Source: a virus. From it: a stretch of 52,549 nucleotides of DNA. The notes beneath the pieces were generated by a model. It searched no databases. It had not been told where the DNA came from and saw only the letters and a list, made by a program, of their open reading frames with translations. The stretch lies in the IMG/VR virus record IMGVR_UViG_3300033153_009271, positions 1-52,549 of that record, one strand, 5' to 3'. The number at the start of each line of letters is the position of its first letter. The stretch's first letter is position 1. Shown here one piece after another: positions 20,418 to 29,272 of this stretch. The position numbers and the translations under genes are program-made.

Positions 20418-20672
20418 ATGAAATTGAAGAATGTCGTCCTGAATCCTAACGAAGAATATGACGATGAATGCAGCTTCGAAGTTGTAGGTAAGGCTGAGAT
20501 AGATAAGGATGGTGTTGCGAGAGTTGTTATCAGGACTCTCCCGCTCTTGGAACATGAGAAAAAGCTCCGTGCGGCCTATGAATGGAGAGAGAGCCTACGA
20601 AGCTTTGTAGAAGGGGCTGAGAAGAATAAAGAGGATCGTGTGTCTATTAAGTTATTACATTCGCTATTATGA
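20418..20672 (+). CDS. Hypothetical protein, 84 aa
   Basis: Starts at the ATG following TTCCTACCAACACTCATT. An N-terminal beta-like segment with an acidic run (EEYDDEC) precedes two charged helices. No family is recognised. It is coupled to the following zinc-finger gene through a 4-bp overlap (ATGA). Confidence 0.65.
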   Translation: MKLKNVVLNPNEEYDDECSFEVVGKAEIDKDGVARVVIRTLPLLEHEKKLRAAYEWRESLRSFVEGAEKNKEDRVSIKLLHSLL

Positions 20673-20920
20673 GAAAATGGTGTAAAGGCATCAAAACACT
20701 GAGTGGGGCATTTCGGGTGTACTCATGTGAGACATGCGGCAGGAAGTTTTGGAGTCGTCCTACAAGCCCAAGAACGAAACATTACTGCCGGAAGCATTAC
20801 AGTGGAGTAGGGGTGGCGCCGTATCGTGAGTACACCGAGCAAGATGAGAGAAATAGGCTGGAGAGGCTTGCAAGGCAAGGGGTGAAGGTGTTTAATGTGA
20901 ATGTACCTTTGACAGTATAA
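20669..20920 (+). CDS. Small zinc-finger protein, 83 aa
   Basis: CETCGRKFW followed by KHYCRKHY (around residues 20-45) is a C-x2-C ... C-x2-H finger in a basic background, suggesting nucleic-acid binding. The rest is helical and charged, with a short hydrophobic end. It overlaps the previous gene. No closer family assignment is possible. Confidence 0.65.
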   Translation: MRKWCKGIKTLSGAFRVYSCETCGRKFWSRPTSPRTKHYCRKHYSGVGVAPYREYTEQDERNRLERLARQGVKVFNVNVPLTV

Positions 20921-21057
20921 CCGTTTTAAAGACGGATGATCTTACCAATAGATCAGCTCCTCCACCAATCCCTGTACAGATATGTCGAACTTACCTCTCC
21001 AATCGTTATAGTCCTTGGCTCGACCGCGAATTGTTAAGTAGCATAAAAAGTGGATAA

Positions 21058-21351
21058 ATGATACAATGCCCGGCAATGAGGTTCCCAACTGATGTCATTT
21101 GGACCGCTTTAGCCGCTGCTGGTGGAATTGCGAAGCAATTGCATATCTATGTGCGGACTGGAGAATTCAGCTGGCCTCTTTTGATTGCCAGGGCAGTCAG
21201 CTCAGGGTTCTCAGGATACATGGTGGCTTCTGCTATGAGCATCGTGCGGCCTGAATATGCAATGGTTGCGGCTGGTGTTGGCGGGTATATAGGAGCGGAG
21301 GCTATGGATTTTCTCTACTCAGGTGTCAAAGCCTACTTCTCCAGGAATTAA
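21058..21351 (+). CDS. Holin-like small membrane protein (LydA/holin superfamily III type)
   Basis: 97 aa (90 if the ATG at 21076 is used). It has hydrophobic segments around residues 14-24, 40-62 and 67-90, glycine-rich in the last (GVGGYIGAEAMDFL), and the internal GGIAKQLHIYV typical of the LydA-type phage holin family. It would form membrane lesions for endolysin release. It lies before the terminase gene and far from the endolysin, and a second candidate holin sits next to the endolysin at 49450. It may be an antiholin or an accessory membrane protein. Confidence 0.55.
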   Translation: MIQCPAMRFPTDVIWTALAAAGGIAKQLHIYVRTGEFSWPLLIARAVSSGFSGYMVASAMSIVRPEYAMVAAGVGGYIGAEAMDFLYSGVKAYFSRN

Positions 21352-21425
21352 AGTCCTTATCCTCGTACACCTAGTGTTAATAGGGATATTGTGTGTTACA
21401 CTCGTAATCAGCCTACCATGAACTT

Positions 21426-23798
21426 ATGTCAATTCAACACGTCGCTAAGAACCTTAATGCACAGACTGCGGAGCATAAAATCCTTGAAATTGAAGAAGAA
21501 CTTACCCGCATCAAGCTTGGAAGGCTTAAACTTCGGTACTTTATCGAGTACTGTTTCTCTCAATATCAGCACGCAAAGCATCACTCTATCCTCTGTGAGC
21601 ATCTTGAAGGACTCGAAAGGTATGTAGCGAGTGATGGGAAGGAGGGTATCGGTAGACTTATTGTCACGTTGCCGCCCCGGCACGGGAAGAGTTTGCACGT
21701 GTCTTGGTTCTTTCCAGCTTGGTTTTTAGGGCGTAATCCAGATAAACGTGTTATGATCTGTAGCCATGGAGCAGAACTTGCCGAAGGTTTTTCTGGGAAA
21801 GTGCGTAGTCTCGTTGAGACCACCGAATATCAAAAGCTCTTCGGTAAGATGGCGACGAAGAATAACATCCCGCACCCCATCACCCTCGATCCTGACACAC
21901 GCAGCAAACAAGCATGGGATATCGCTGGAAGATATGGAGGAGTGTTTGCTGCTGGAGTTGGAGGCCCTATTACAGGACGCGGTGCAGACATCCTTATCAT
22001 TGACGACCCGATCAAGAACAGAGAGGAGGCAGATTCTGAGACTGTTAGATCAAATATTAAGGATTGGTTTACGTCAACAGCATTCACAAGACTCCAACCG
22101 GGAGCAGCAGTAATTATTATGATGTGTATGACGGGGGATACGCCTGTTTTGATGTGGGACGGAACAGAGAAGCCATTGAAGAATATCAAGGTTGGGGACT
22201 ATGTTGCGACTCACGACAACGGGCGCATCACAACAGCTCGGATTATGAATTGGAAGAATCAAGGTCTTGATTTATGCTATGAAATCAAGATGAGTTCTGG
22301 TATAACTGTTAAAGCAAACAAGAGACATCCGTTTCTCGTTCGGCGTAACGGTAAACAAGAATGGGTACGACTAAAGAATCTCAAGATAGGCGACAACATC
22401 CTGCGGGCTATTGGGGCAAGTGGAAAGGTAAATTATGCTCAGCAGAAGGCTGTGATAAGCCAGCAAAATGTAAGGGATACTGCGATTCACACTATAACAA
22501 GCAGCGGTGGAAAGATGGTGTTCGTCCACCTTCGAACAATCCCCGTTCGAATCGCGAGGCACGTTTGCGATACCGTTATGGTATTGGCGTCGACGAGTAC
22601 GAAGCAATGGTCGAGGTTCAGGGGGGGCGTTGCGCAATTTGCAACAAGCTTCCCGATACCCAGGCCAAAGTGTACAGGAATCGACGACTCTTTGTTGACC
22701 ACTGTCATAACACAAAACAGGTTAGAGGGTTGCTCTGCAACAATTGCAACCTCGTCATTGGATATGGTAAAACAGAAGCTAATCTGCTTGCAGCCGCTCG
22801 ATACTTACGAGATCGTTCCTGATACTATTGCATCAATAAAACCTGTTGGTAGAGAGGATGTATTTGATATTCAGGTAGATAGAACAGAAAACTTTATTGC
22901 TAACGGATTGATTAGCCACAATACTCGATGGCACGAAGATGATCTCATTGGATGGCTTCTTTCTGAGAAAAATGAGAACAATACGTGGAAGTTGTTAAAT
23001 TTCCCCGCAATTGCTGAGGATAATGATGCCTTTAGGGCGCCTGGGGAGGCTTTGTGGCCTGAGTGGTTTTCACTTGAATATCTGGAACAGAACTACAAGA
23101 CGCTTCTCCCGCCGCGGGACTGGAATGCGATGTACCAACAACGTCCTACCAGTGATGAAGGAGAAGTGTTTATTAGAGATTGGTTCGTGTACGGCAACCT
23201 TCCTGAAAAGGATGAAATCAGCTACGCCCTGCAGGTCTGGGATTGTGCTCTTACAGAGAAGGATGAGGGAGATTATAGTGCTGGAGTAACTATGTTCGTT
23301 ACGAAGAGCGGAGTGTTTGTAGCAGATGTAGTCCGTGGACACTGGAACTTCCCAACTTTGAAACAGAAAATGTTCGAACAATATGAATATTGGTCAAGAC
23401 ATCACCGTGTCTCCAGAGTGTGTATTGAGAATAGGGTAGCAGGACAGTCTATGATCCAATCATTGAAGAAAGAGTCAAGTCTTCCTATTATCCCAATGGA
23501 ACCTGAATCTCGGCTGGGAAGATCCAAACGTCTACGAGCTGAAGCGGTAGCAGGTTATGTACAGTCTGGACGTGTGATCTTTCGAAAGAACGCTCCGTTC
23601 CTGCATGACTTCGAACATGAACTTCTGAGCTTTCCCCATGGAAAACACGACGATATGGTGGATGCATTTGTTTATGGTTTAATACAAGTTCAGGGTGGCG
23701 GAAGAGCGACACGTAGTGTTGTTCAAAAACACAAGAACCGTATGATGAATATGGGTGGTAGAAGGGATCGACTCTCGTTGTTAGTTGGAGGACTTTGA
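21426..23798 (+). CDS. terL: Terminase large subunit with in-frame intein
   Basis: 790 codons: 524 residues of terminase split by a 266-residue intein. The ATPase has Walker A PPRHGKS (around residue 85) and Walker B ILIIDDP (around 190). The intein interrupts the coupling motif, between IIMM and TRWHEDDL. The C-terminal RNase-H-like nuclease has LQVWDCALT and HDDMVDAF acidic residues. It packages DNA into the prohead and cuts it at headful or specific ends. After splicing, the conserved MM-TRWH junction is restored. The holin-like gene precedes it and the portal follows. Confidence 0.95.
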   Translation: MSIQHVAKNLNAQTAEHKILEIEEELTRIKLGRLKLRYFIEYCFSQYQHAKHHSILCEHLEGLERYVASDGKEGIGRLIVTLPPRHGKSLHVSWFFPAWFLGRNPDKRVMICSHGAELAEGFSGKVRSLVETTEYQKLFGKMATKNNIPHPITLDPDTRSKQAWDIAGRYGGVFAAGVGGPITGRGADILIIDDPIKNREEADSETVRSNIKDWFTSTAFTRLQPGAAVIIMMCMTGDTPVLMWDGTEKPLKNIKVGDYVATHDNGRITTARIMNWKNQGLDLCYEIKMSSGITVKANKRHPFLVRRNGKQEWVRLKNLKIGDNILRAIGASGKVNYAQQKAVISQQNVRDTAIHTITSSGGKMVFVHLRTIPVRIARHVCDTVMVLASTSTKQWSRFRGGVAQFATSFPIPRPKCTGIDDSLLTTVITQNRLEGCSATIATSSLDMVKQKLICLQPLDTYEIVPDTIASIKPVGREDVFDIQVDRTENFIANGLISHNTRWHEDDLIGWLLSEKNENNTWKLLNFPAIAEDNDAFRAPGEALWPEWFSLEYLEQNYKTLLPPRDWNAMYQQRPTSDEGEVFIRDWFVYGNLPEKDEISYALQVWDCALTEKDEGDYSAGVTMFVTKSGVFVADVVRGHWNFPTLKQKMFEQYEYWSRHHRVSRVCIENRVAGQSMIQSLKKESSLPIIPMEPESRLGRSKRLRAEAVAGYVQSGRVIFRKNAPFLHDFEHELLSFPHGKHDDMVDAFVYGLIQVQGGGRATRSVVQKHKNRMMNMGGRRDRLSLLVGGL
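22125..22922 (+). mobile_element. Intein in the terminase ATPase, 266 aa
   Basis: It starts with Cys1 (CMTGDTPVLM, block A), continues with KANKRHPFLVRRNG (block B), and ends with DVFDIQVDRTENFIANGLISHN-type blocks F and G. The terminal His-Asn is followed by Thr as the +1 nucleophile. Every splicing residue is present, so self-splicing is expected. The middle (around residues 100-225 of the intein) has no homing-endonuclease motif in this frame. An HNH endonuclease is encoded there in another frame. Confidence 0.92.
22361..22822 (+). CDS. HNH (endonuclease VII-type) homing endonuclease nested out of frame in the intein
   Basis: 153 aa, read in a different frame from the terminase and wholly inside the intein. 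It has the N-terminal module CSAEGCDKPAKCKGYCDSHY, then the recombination endonuclease VII/HNH core: CAICNKLP, LFVDHCHNTK and GLLCNNCNLVIG, with paired zinc cysteines and catalytic DHCH. All family residues are intact while the intein frame also stays open. It should cut intein-free alleles and drive intein spread. The ATG at 22361 overlaps real intein sequence (block B end), and the true start may lie a little downstream. No pyrimidine leader is evident. Confidence 0.88.
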   Translation: MGTTKESQDRRQHPAGYWGKWKGKLCSAEGCDKPAKCKGYCDSHYNKQRWKDGVRPPSNNPRSNREARLRYRYGIGVDEYEAMVEVQGGRCAICNKLPDTQAKVYRNRRLFVDHCHNTKQVRGLLCNNCNLVIGYGKTEANLLAAARYLRDRS

Positions 23799-23827
23799 TT
23801 GTAAGATTGGACAGGATATGCTATAGA
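23799..23827 (+). promoter_or_regulatory. Promoter of the portal/capsid operon (near-leaderless)
   Basis: TTGTAA (23799-23804), a 17-bp spacer and TATAGA (23822-23827). The portal ATG (23836) begins 8 bases after the -10 box, so the leader is 0-2 nt. Confidence 0.6.
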
Positions 23828-23835
23828 GTAAAGTA

Positions 23836-25932
23836 ATGGCTGAACAAGATATCACATTCAAGGCTGGTTCCCCACTTCCTGATGCAGAAGATCAGCTTAA
23901 TAAGAATGTGGGAGTATGGCCAGCCACCGAAGAAGAGAAAAAAAAGGTTATCCGAATAGTCAACAGAATCGAACAGGAAATGATACCAGCCCGCTCTGAC
24001 TTTGAGGATGAATGGGATGATGCCAGACAGACGTATGAGGCATACATCGCCCCGGTACAAAACCGACCGAACCTACGATTCCCACTGTCATATATGGTGA
24101 TTGATGCAGCGATGGCCGAGGAGGTCGATGCCTTCCCGGACATTGAGTTCGAGCCCGTTGAGGAGGATGACAAAGCGAAAATGCCTATTATAAATGCACT
24201 TAAGAAGCATATGCTCGACAGAACAAATTGGGAAAAAATCAAGATGAAAGCTCGAAGGTTGTGTCGGATCTATGGATGGTGTGTCATCAGGATTCATTAC
24301 TCAAAGGAAACACGGTGGATTAGTGAGCGTGTTCCGATGAAAGGAGATGAAGGAATCCAGATTGGTCTTAAAAAGAAGCTGGATCACCCAAAGGATGATG
24401 TGATGATAGAAGTTATTGATGATCCGCACCGATTTATGATCGATGATACGGCAACCGAACTGGATGAGGATACTGAGGATTGTGCTCTTATCACGAAGAT
24501 CAGGTGGAATAAGTTCAAGCAGAAGGTGCAGAACGATAAGCGATACAAGAATCTGAAGTATGTGAAGCCCGGTGTAACCTATAGTGTGGATTATACAAAG
24601 GGCGAGGTTGTTCCTCCTTCACAGGACATTGAAGCAGATGAGACTCAGAAGGTAGAGATGGTCGAGTACTGGAATAAGTTCACAGATGAGTACGTGATGA
24701 TTGTTAATGGTGTCATCATTAGAGATGTTCCTCTGGTAGATGACCACAAGGAGCTGCCATTTGCAGCCTTGCACATGTACCGCAGGCCACACTCCTTCTA
24801 TTCGAAGGGTGTACCGAAGCTGATTGAGTCTGTTGAGGCGGCGTATGACAAACTGCTTAACTCAGCTGTGCAAGCAACTGGTCTGGCATTCCCGATGCTC
24901 TTTACCGCAGAGGATTCCGGTATTGACCCGTATGCTCTGGCCCCATATCCCGGTGTTGTTCTTGAGAATGCGATGGGGAAGGCGGAACTGGGGCAGCTTA
25001 CTCAGGTACCACAGGAGGTATGGCAGCTCAAGCAGGAGCTTGAGACTATGCTCATCTGGCTAACCGGAGTGAACTACCAGCAAATATTCTCTCCAGAAGG
25101 AGAATCTGATCGTGTGGGTATTGAGGCACTTAAGAAGGAATCTATGCTGGGCAGGGTGAACTTTAACCTGCGGGAGAATGAATCTGATTTCATCGTGCGC
25201 ACCGGGCAATTGCTTATTCAGGATGGCCAACAGTATTATTCCACACCGTTTGTTCGTGCGATCACTGACGATCTTGATATTAAGAGCATCTCTAAGAATG
25301 ACCTGATTATTAATGATGATGGAGAGCCTGTAGGATTCTTCGAATATAGGAAGATCCCCGTTGATGCCGGTATGAAATTTGAAGAACAATTCAATAATGA
25401 CACTGGCATCTTCACTCTTGAACCGAAGATATCTGATGAGAAGAGCTACCTCCTTGCGCGTCCTGAATACATTCGTACCCATGGACGATTGAATGCCCGT
25501 CCTGTCAGACCATCTGCAATGGGAGCAAGCAAGGAGGCGAAGAAATTGTTGTTTGCTGAGGTACTGAATGTAGCACTTGATGTGAATGGAGCGGCGCGAG
25601 AAATGAATGCACAGACCGATCCAAATACAGGAGTCGTAACTCCGGGAGGGGCCATCTGGGATATACAACAACTTTCTAAGATGTACGCTGAAATCAATGA
25701 GCTTTCTGTCAAGAAAGTTATTGTCGCTGAGCAGGATGATAAACGTACAGCCGCGCAGGACGCTGCTCGCAGGATCTCGCAGTCTGTGATCCAGCCATTC
25801 AGGGATCAAAGTGCAAAACAAATGGAAATCATGAATTTTGCAAGTCAACAGAATCCATTTGCAGCAGAGCTGGGGGCGGGTACTATATCTCCTGATCAAG
25901 CTCAAGATCTTACTGCCCAATCTACCGGATGA
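23836..25932 (+). CDS. Portal protein
   Basis: 698 aa, directly after the terminase, with the composition and layout of large podovirus-type portals: an acidic N-terminus, a long clip/wing region with helices, and a glutamine-rich helical C-terminus. It contains RFPLSYMVIDAAMAEE and PHSFYSKGVPKLIESVEAAYD, a portal-like conserved segment. It forms the dodecameric DNA entry ring at one capsid vertex and docks the terminase. It begins a long rightward morphogenesis operon and overlaps the next gene by ATGA. Confidence 0.88.
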   Translation: MAEQDITFKAGSPLPDAEDQLNKNVGVWPATEEEKKKVIRIVNRIEQEMIPARSDFEDEWDDARQTYEAYIAPVQNRPNLRFPLSYMVIDAAMAEEVDAFPDIEFEPVEEDDKAKMPIINALKKHMLDRTNWEKIKMKARRLCRIYGWCVIRIHYSKETRWISERVPMKGDEGIQIGLKKKLDHPKDDVMIEVIDDPHRFMIDDTATELDEDTEDCALITKIRWNKFKQKVQNDKRYKNLKYVKPGVTYSVDYTKGEVVPPSQDIEADETQKVEMVEYWNKFTDEYVMIVNGVIIRDVPLVDDHKELPFAALHMYRRPHSFYSKGVPKLIESVEAAYDKLLNSAVQATGLAFPMLFTAEDSGIDPYALAPYPGVVLENAMGKAELGQLTQVPQEVWQLKQELETMLIWLTGVNYQQIFSPEGESDRVGIEALKKESMLGRVNFNLRENESDFIVRTGQLLIQDGQQYYSTPFVRAITDDLDIKSISKNDLIINDDGEPVGFFEYRKIPVDAGMKFEEQFNNDTGIFTLEPKISDEKSYLLARPEYIRTHGRLNARPVRPSAMGASKEAKKLLFAEVLNVALDVNGAAREMNAQTDPNTGVVTPGGAIWDIQQLSKMYAEINELSVKKVIVAEQDDKRTAAQDAARRISQSVIQPFRDQSAKQMEIMNFASQQNPFAAELGAGTISPDQAQDLTAQSTG

Positions 25933-26321
25933 TATTGATCGACTTCATAAAGCGATTACTACCGACCAAGACTATCTACGTATCAGAGACCGTGGAGATA
26001 GAACGGAAGCCCGGCTTCACAGTGGAGAAGAAGAAGCAGTTCGTGAATCTTACCAAATCAAAGCAGTTCCAGATCTTCTGGGAATACATTGCCTATAAGA
26101 TTGATTTCTTCACACGTGAGGCAATGCAGTGTGAGGATGATAGTGAGACACACGACTGGAAAACGCGGTGTCGTGCGATGGGGAAGATTATCCTCGACAA
26201 TGAGAACTACAAACGTGATATTGCACAGTCGGAGCGACCTGCGGGGATTTCTGTGCCAGAGAAGAAGAAGCGTAAGCGTTTGTTTGAATTGCCAGAGGGA
26301 ATTAATGTCAAAGAAGAATAG
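25929..26321 (+). CDS. Hypothetical protein, 130 aa
   Basis: A charged protein with a basic C-terminal patch (PEKKKRKRLFE), coupled to the portal gene by an ATGA overlap. It is of unknown family. Position between portal and scaffold suggests an assembly or virion-associated role. Confidence 0.65.
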   Translation: MILIDFIKRLLPTKTIYVSETVEIERKPGFTVEKKKQFVNLTKSKQFQIFWEYIAYKIDFFTREAMQCEDDSETHDWKTRCRAMGKIILDNENYKRDIAQSERPAGISVPEKKKRKRLFELPEGINVKEE

Positions 26322-26700
26322 TCGCTTTCGGCCAGAGTTGTATAAGTTCTTTGATCATATAGAACGTTCCACGCACCCTTGTCAAAAGTGCAGCAAGGTA
26401 ACTGGGTTCCGAATGCCTGGTGATGTCTTTGTGCAGAACGTTAATTCTGTAATGTCCATAGATGGGGAAAAGGCGTATCGTGTGTACTTTGTATGTGAGA
26501 GATGTAAGAACATAAATTTTGTCGGGTATACAAAGCCGGTGGATTTTGAGAAGAATCTTGGAAAGTATGAAGTAGGAGATGATCTACCTGATTATGATGC
26601 ATCAGAAGAAGTATGGGAGGATTGGGCGCGGGAACAACAGCGACAAGATTTGGGTAATAATCCAAAAGTGCCAGGTAGTGGTCTAATCTTGACTATCTGA
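26305..26700 (+). CDS. Zinc-ribbon-like protein, 131 aa
   Basis: I chose the ATG at 26305 (MSKKNSRFRPELYKFF), which overlaps the previous gene by 17 bp; a longer in-frame start would overlap by over 200 bp. Cysteine pairs CQKC and CERC (around residues 24-70) form a probable zinc ribbon, followed by an acidic C-terminus. No family recognised. Confidence 0.6.
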   Translation: MSKKNSRFRPELYKFFDHIERSTHPCQKCSKVTGFRMPGDVFVQNVNSVMSIDGEKAYRVYFVCERCKNINFVGYTKPVDFEKNLGKYEVGDDLPDYDASEEVWEDWAREQQRQDLGNNPKVPGSGLILTI

Positions 26701-26829
26701 TAGAGTTAGTGTATGTATTAGGGGAACGTTCTTTCTAATCATTGCACGTCATGTCGATGGCTGCGTTATGGGACCCTACCACCCTATGCCGGAGCCATTG
26801 GCTTCTACTATTTTTTTCTCATCTCACCA

Positions 26830-27705
26830 ATGCCCAATGCGCAAGGTTCTGGGGATTCGCAAGGACAGCCCCAGACGGCAGACCCAGCCGGAACAGGTCA
26901 CGCAGTTCTTGATGAACCGGAAGCAGGTACTCCTAATGATCCAGGTGTGTTTGGTGAAATCGCTCCAAGAGTTGACTACACCACCCCACCACCCGATAAG
27001 AAGGAACCAGCACCTCAATCGGCGGTACCACCGCCAGCTCCGGTCTCAACACCGCCGCCATCGCCTAAAGATGAGCGACACGCTCAAACGAAGATCAACG
27101 ATCTTGTTGATCAGAAGATTGCAGTAGCAGAGAAGTTAATAGAGAAGGATGCAGATGCTATCTATGAGATAGCAGAAAGCGATCCGGATCTTGCAGTATC
27201 ATTGCTAAAGCGACATTCTGAATATGAGACTAACAATGTTGAAGATCTCCTTGCTCGCAAGGAGGCTGGAACAGTAGATCTCGAAGGAGTCGCTGGAAAA
27301 GTACAAGCAACATCCAAAGAGGTTAAAGAACTTCGTAATGAGCTGATGGAGTCGCGCATCAGCGAGATGAGAACTAAACACCCTGACCTCAAGGGTGAGC
27401 TGGAGCAGAAATTCCGTGAGATGTACAACGATCCGAGGTTTAAGGATTACGGTCCTGACAAACTCTATAAGGTCGTCAAGGCTCTACACGGGAAAGAGCA
27501 ACAGCCGTCTATGGCTAACGACGTGGGCCTAGACATCCTCAAGCAGCAAGAGGGTGCTACCGTTCATATCCGTGGTGGGGAAGAGCCTCAGAAGAAGAGC
27601 AAGCTAACGCCTGATCAGCGTAAAGTGATGGAAGGATTCGATCATTCTGAGAAAGACCTTGAAACGTTCCTGCCAGAGAATATTGACGAGATACTGAACG
27701 AATAG
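26830..27705 (+). CDS. Head scaffolding protein
   Basis: 291 aa: a disordered Pro/Gly/Gln-rich N-terminus (residues 1-80), a long charged helical region (around 85-200), then a short basic/hydrophobic end. This, and its place just before the decoration and major capsid genes, is typical of phage scaffolding proteins that guide prohead assembly and then exit. The start follows TTTTTTTCTCATCTCACCA. A strong terminator lies immediately downstream. Confidence 0.75.
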   Translation: MPNAQGSGDSQGQPQTADPAGTGHAVLDEPEAGTPNDPGVFGEIAPRVDYTTPPPDKKEPAPQSAVPPPAPVSTPPPSPKDERHAQTKINDLVDQKIAVAEKLIEKDADAIYEIAESDPDLAVSLLKRHSEYETNNVEDLLARKEAGTVDLEGVAGKVQATSKEVKELRNELMESRISEMRTKHPDLKGELEQKFREMYNDPRFKDYGPDKLYKVVKALHGKEQQPSMANDVGLDILKQQEGATVHIRGGEEPQKKSKLTPDQRKVMEGFDHSEKDLETFLPENIDEILNE

Positions 27706-27728
27706 TACGACATTTGTTTCCTGCAAGA

Positions 27729-27756
27729 GGGCGAGTCGAAAGGCTCACCCTTTTTT
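27729..27756 (+). terminator. Rho-independent terminator after the scaffold gene
   Basis: GGG-C-GAGTC, GAAA tetraloop, GGCTC-A-CCC and six T. It probably gives partial termination, setting capsid gene levels separately. Confidence 0.85.
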
Positions 27757-27780
27757 ATATCGCTTTTCTCTTTAATTATT

Positions 27781-28212
27781 ATGCCTACACGACCTGGCTT
27801 TCAGCCTTACGGAGGCGCTCGTCTCAGGACGACACGTGGAAAGATGGTCGCATCAGAGGCTAAGAGTATTGGTGATGTGCTAGTTCACACTTCTGGTGCG
27901 AACACCTTTGAACTCGGCGCAACAGACGGAGTATTCGCCGCTGTCTATCATGATGCAGATCGCTCTGCGGCTCTGACGGACACTCCATACAAGACCATTA
28001 TCCCTATCACTCCAGACATGGAGTGGTACGCGCCTATCGAATCTGGCACTGGTGCAACTACGCTCGTTGGTACATATGTTGATCTTAATTCAGCAGATGG
28101 ACTTGACGTTGGTACTTCCACCAAAGATGACTTCATAATCACGAAGCACATCTCTACAACACTTTGTGTTGGCAGATTCAACTCCACGACAGCTACGCTG
28201 CCTGGAGCATAG
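27781..28212 (+). CDS. Probable capsid decoration/stabilisation protein, 143 aa
   Basis: A threonine/alanine/glycine-rich beta protein (GDVLVHTSGANTFELG, later ATTLVGTYVDLN) directly before the major capsid gene, where head-decoration proteins usually lie. The leader CGCTTTTCTCTTTAATTATT is nearly repeated before the capsid gene (CGCTTTTCTCTTTTTTAACTC), suggesting matched high expression. No enzymatic motif. Confidence 0.65.
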   Translation: MPTRPGFQPYGGARLRTTRGKMVASEAKSIGDVLVHTSGANTFELGATDGVFAAVYHDADRSAALTDTPYKTIIPITPDMEWYAPIESGTGATTLVGTYVDLNSADGLDVGTSTKDDFIITKHISTTLCVGRFNSTTATLPGA

Positions 28213-28240
28213 TTTTATTCGCTTTTCTCTTTTTTAACTC

Positions 28241-29224
28241 ATGCCTGCACCGTTATCCAATCCGTTTACCGGTGGTCAAATCAATGACATTCGAAAGAAT
28301 GGCCTTGTGTCGTGGCATAAAGGAGCACAAGTGAATATGGCTAAGATTCAGGGTATTCGTAGTCTTTTCTGGGAGAAAGGAGCGGCTGAATATACTGAGG
28401 AGCACAGCTCATTCGATGAGTCTGGCTTCGGTTCAAAGACCGGAGACGGTGAAGATTATAAGTTGACTCAAGATACCCAGGGAGATACGCAGAACTTCAC
28501 ACAGCAGAAGCGCACGGCGCGAAAGAAGATCACTGAGGATCTTTTGGAATTTTCCAAATATCCAGAGGTTGATCGAAAACTACGCGCGGTGGGTGGAAAA
28601 CTGTGGAGAGGTTACGCTCTCGATTTAGCACATCGTTTTACTTTTGCTTTTGACACGACTTACGATGACCGCGATGGAGAAGCCGTCGCAACAACCGGTG
28701 GTGATGCTGCTGCACTCTGTGCAGACACGCACACCCTTAACTCTGGAGATAGCTTCGACAACAAAATCACTGCACGCCTTTCAGAGGGTGCTTCTGAGTC
28801 TGCCGAAGATCTATTCGACGCAGTTATAAATCATAATGGTGATCTCGTTCATCCATCCGCTGACACTCTTGTCACTGGTACGCACGCGGCGACGCGTCAC
28901 GTTGCAATGAGGCTCACCAAGCAACCAATGCAGTTGGATACTGATTTTAATAACATCAGTGTCTATGCTGGCGAATTGCGCCATGTCGTTGTTCCGTATC
29001 TGGCCACGACAGCAGATGGTGCGAAGAACACAGCCAAGAGCCGTTTTTGGTTCTTGATTGATTCTTCACTCAAGGACAATCTTATGTCTGTTGTCCGCAG
29101 GTTCCCCAACCCGGAACGCCCAACTGTTGACCCTGATAACAACTCGGTACAGTTCAAGGCGAAGATGTGGTACGACATTGGTCATTTGGACGCGACGTTT
29201 ATTGTCGGTTCAAATGCTACTTAA
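28241..29224 (+). CDS. Major capsid protein
   Basis: 327 aa in the canonical order scaffold, decoration, capsid. It has an N-arm rich in Gly/Glu, a central spine-like helix (KRTARKKITEDLLEFSKY), and a C-terminal axial domain (DTDFNNISVYAGELRHVVVPYL; KMWYDIGHLDATFIVGS) consistent with the HK97-like fold. The gene lies between a terminator and a GC-rich hairpin, which fits separate strong expression. Confidence 0.82.
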   Translation: MPAPLSNPFTGGQINDIRKNGLVSWHKGAQVNMAKIQGIRSLFWEKGAAEYTEEHSSFDESGFGSKTGDGEDYKLTQDTQGDTQNFTQQKRTARKKITEDLLEFSKYPEVDRKLRAVGGKLWRGYALDLAHRFTFAFDTTYDDRDGEAVATTGGDAAALCADTHTLNSGDSFDNKITARLSEGASESAEDLFDAVINHNGDLVHPSADTLVTGTHAATRHVAMRLTKQPMQLDTDFNNISVYAGELRHVVVPYLATTADGAKNTAKSRFWFLIDSSLKDNLMSVVRRFPNPERPTVDPDNNSVQFKAKMWYDIGHLDATFIVGSNAT

Positions 29225-29229
29225 AACTC

Positions 29230-29248
29230 GGGGGGTGAAGTGCCCCCC
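29230..29248 (+). terminator. Hairpin after the major capsid gene
   Basis: GGGGGG, loop TGAAGTG, CCCCCC, then TCTATTTCTTTCC. It is a stable stem with an interrupted T tract: a partial terminator or an mRNA-stabilising hairpin. Confidence 0.55.
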
Positions 29249-29272
29249 TCTATTTCTTTCCATTTCTGACCT

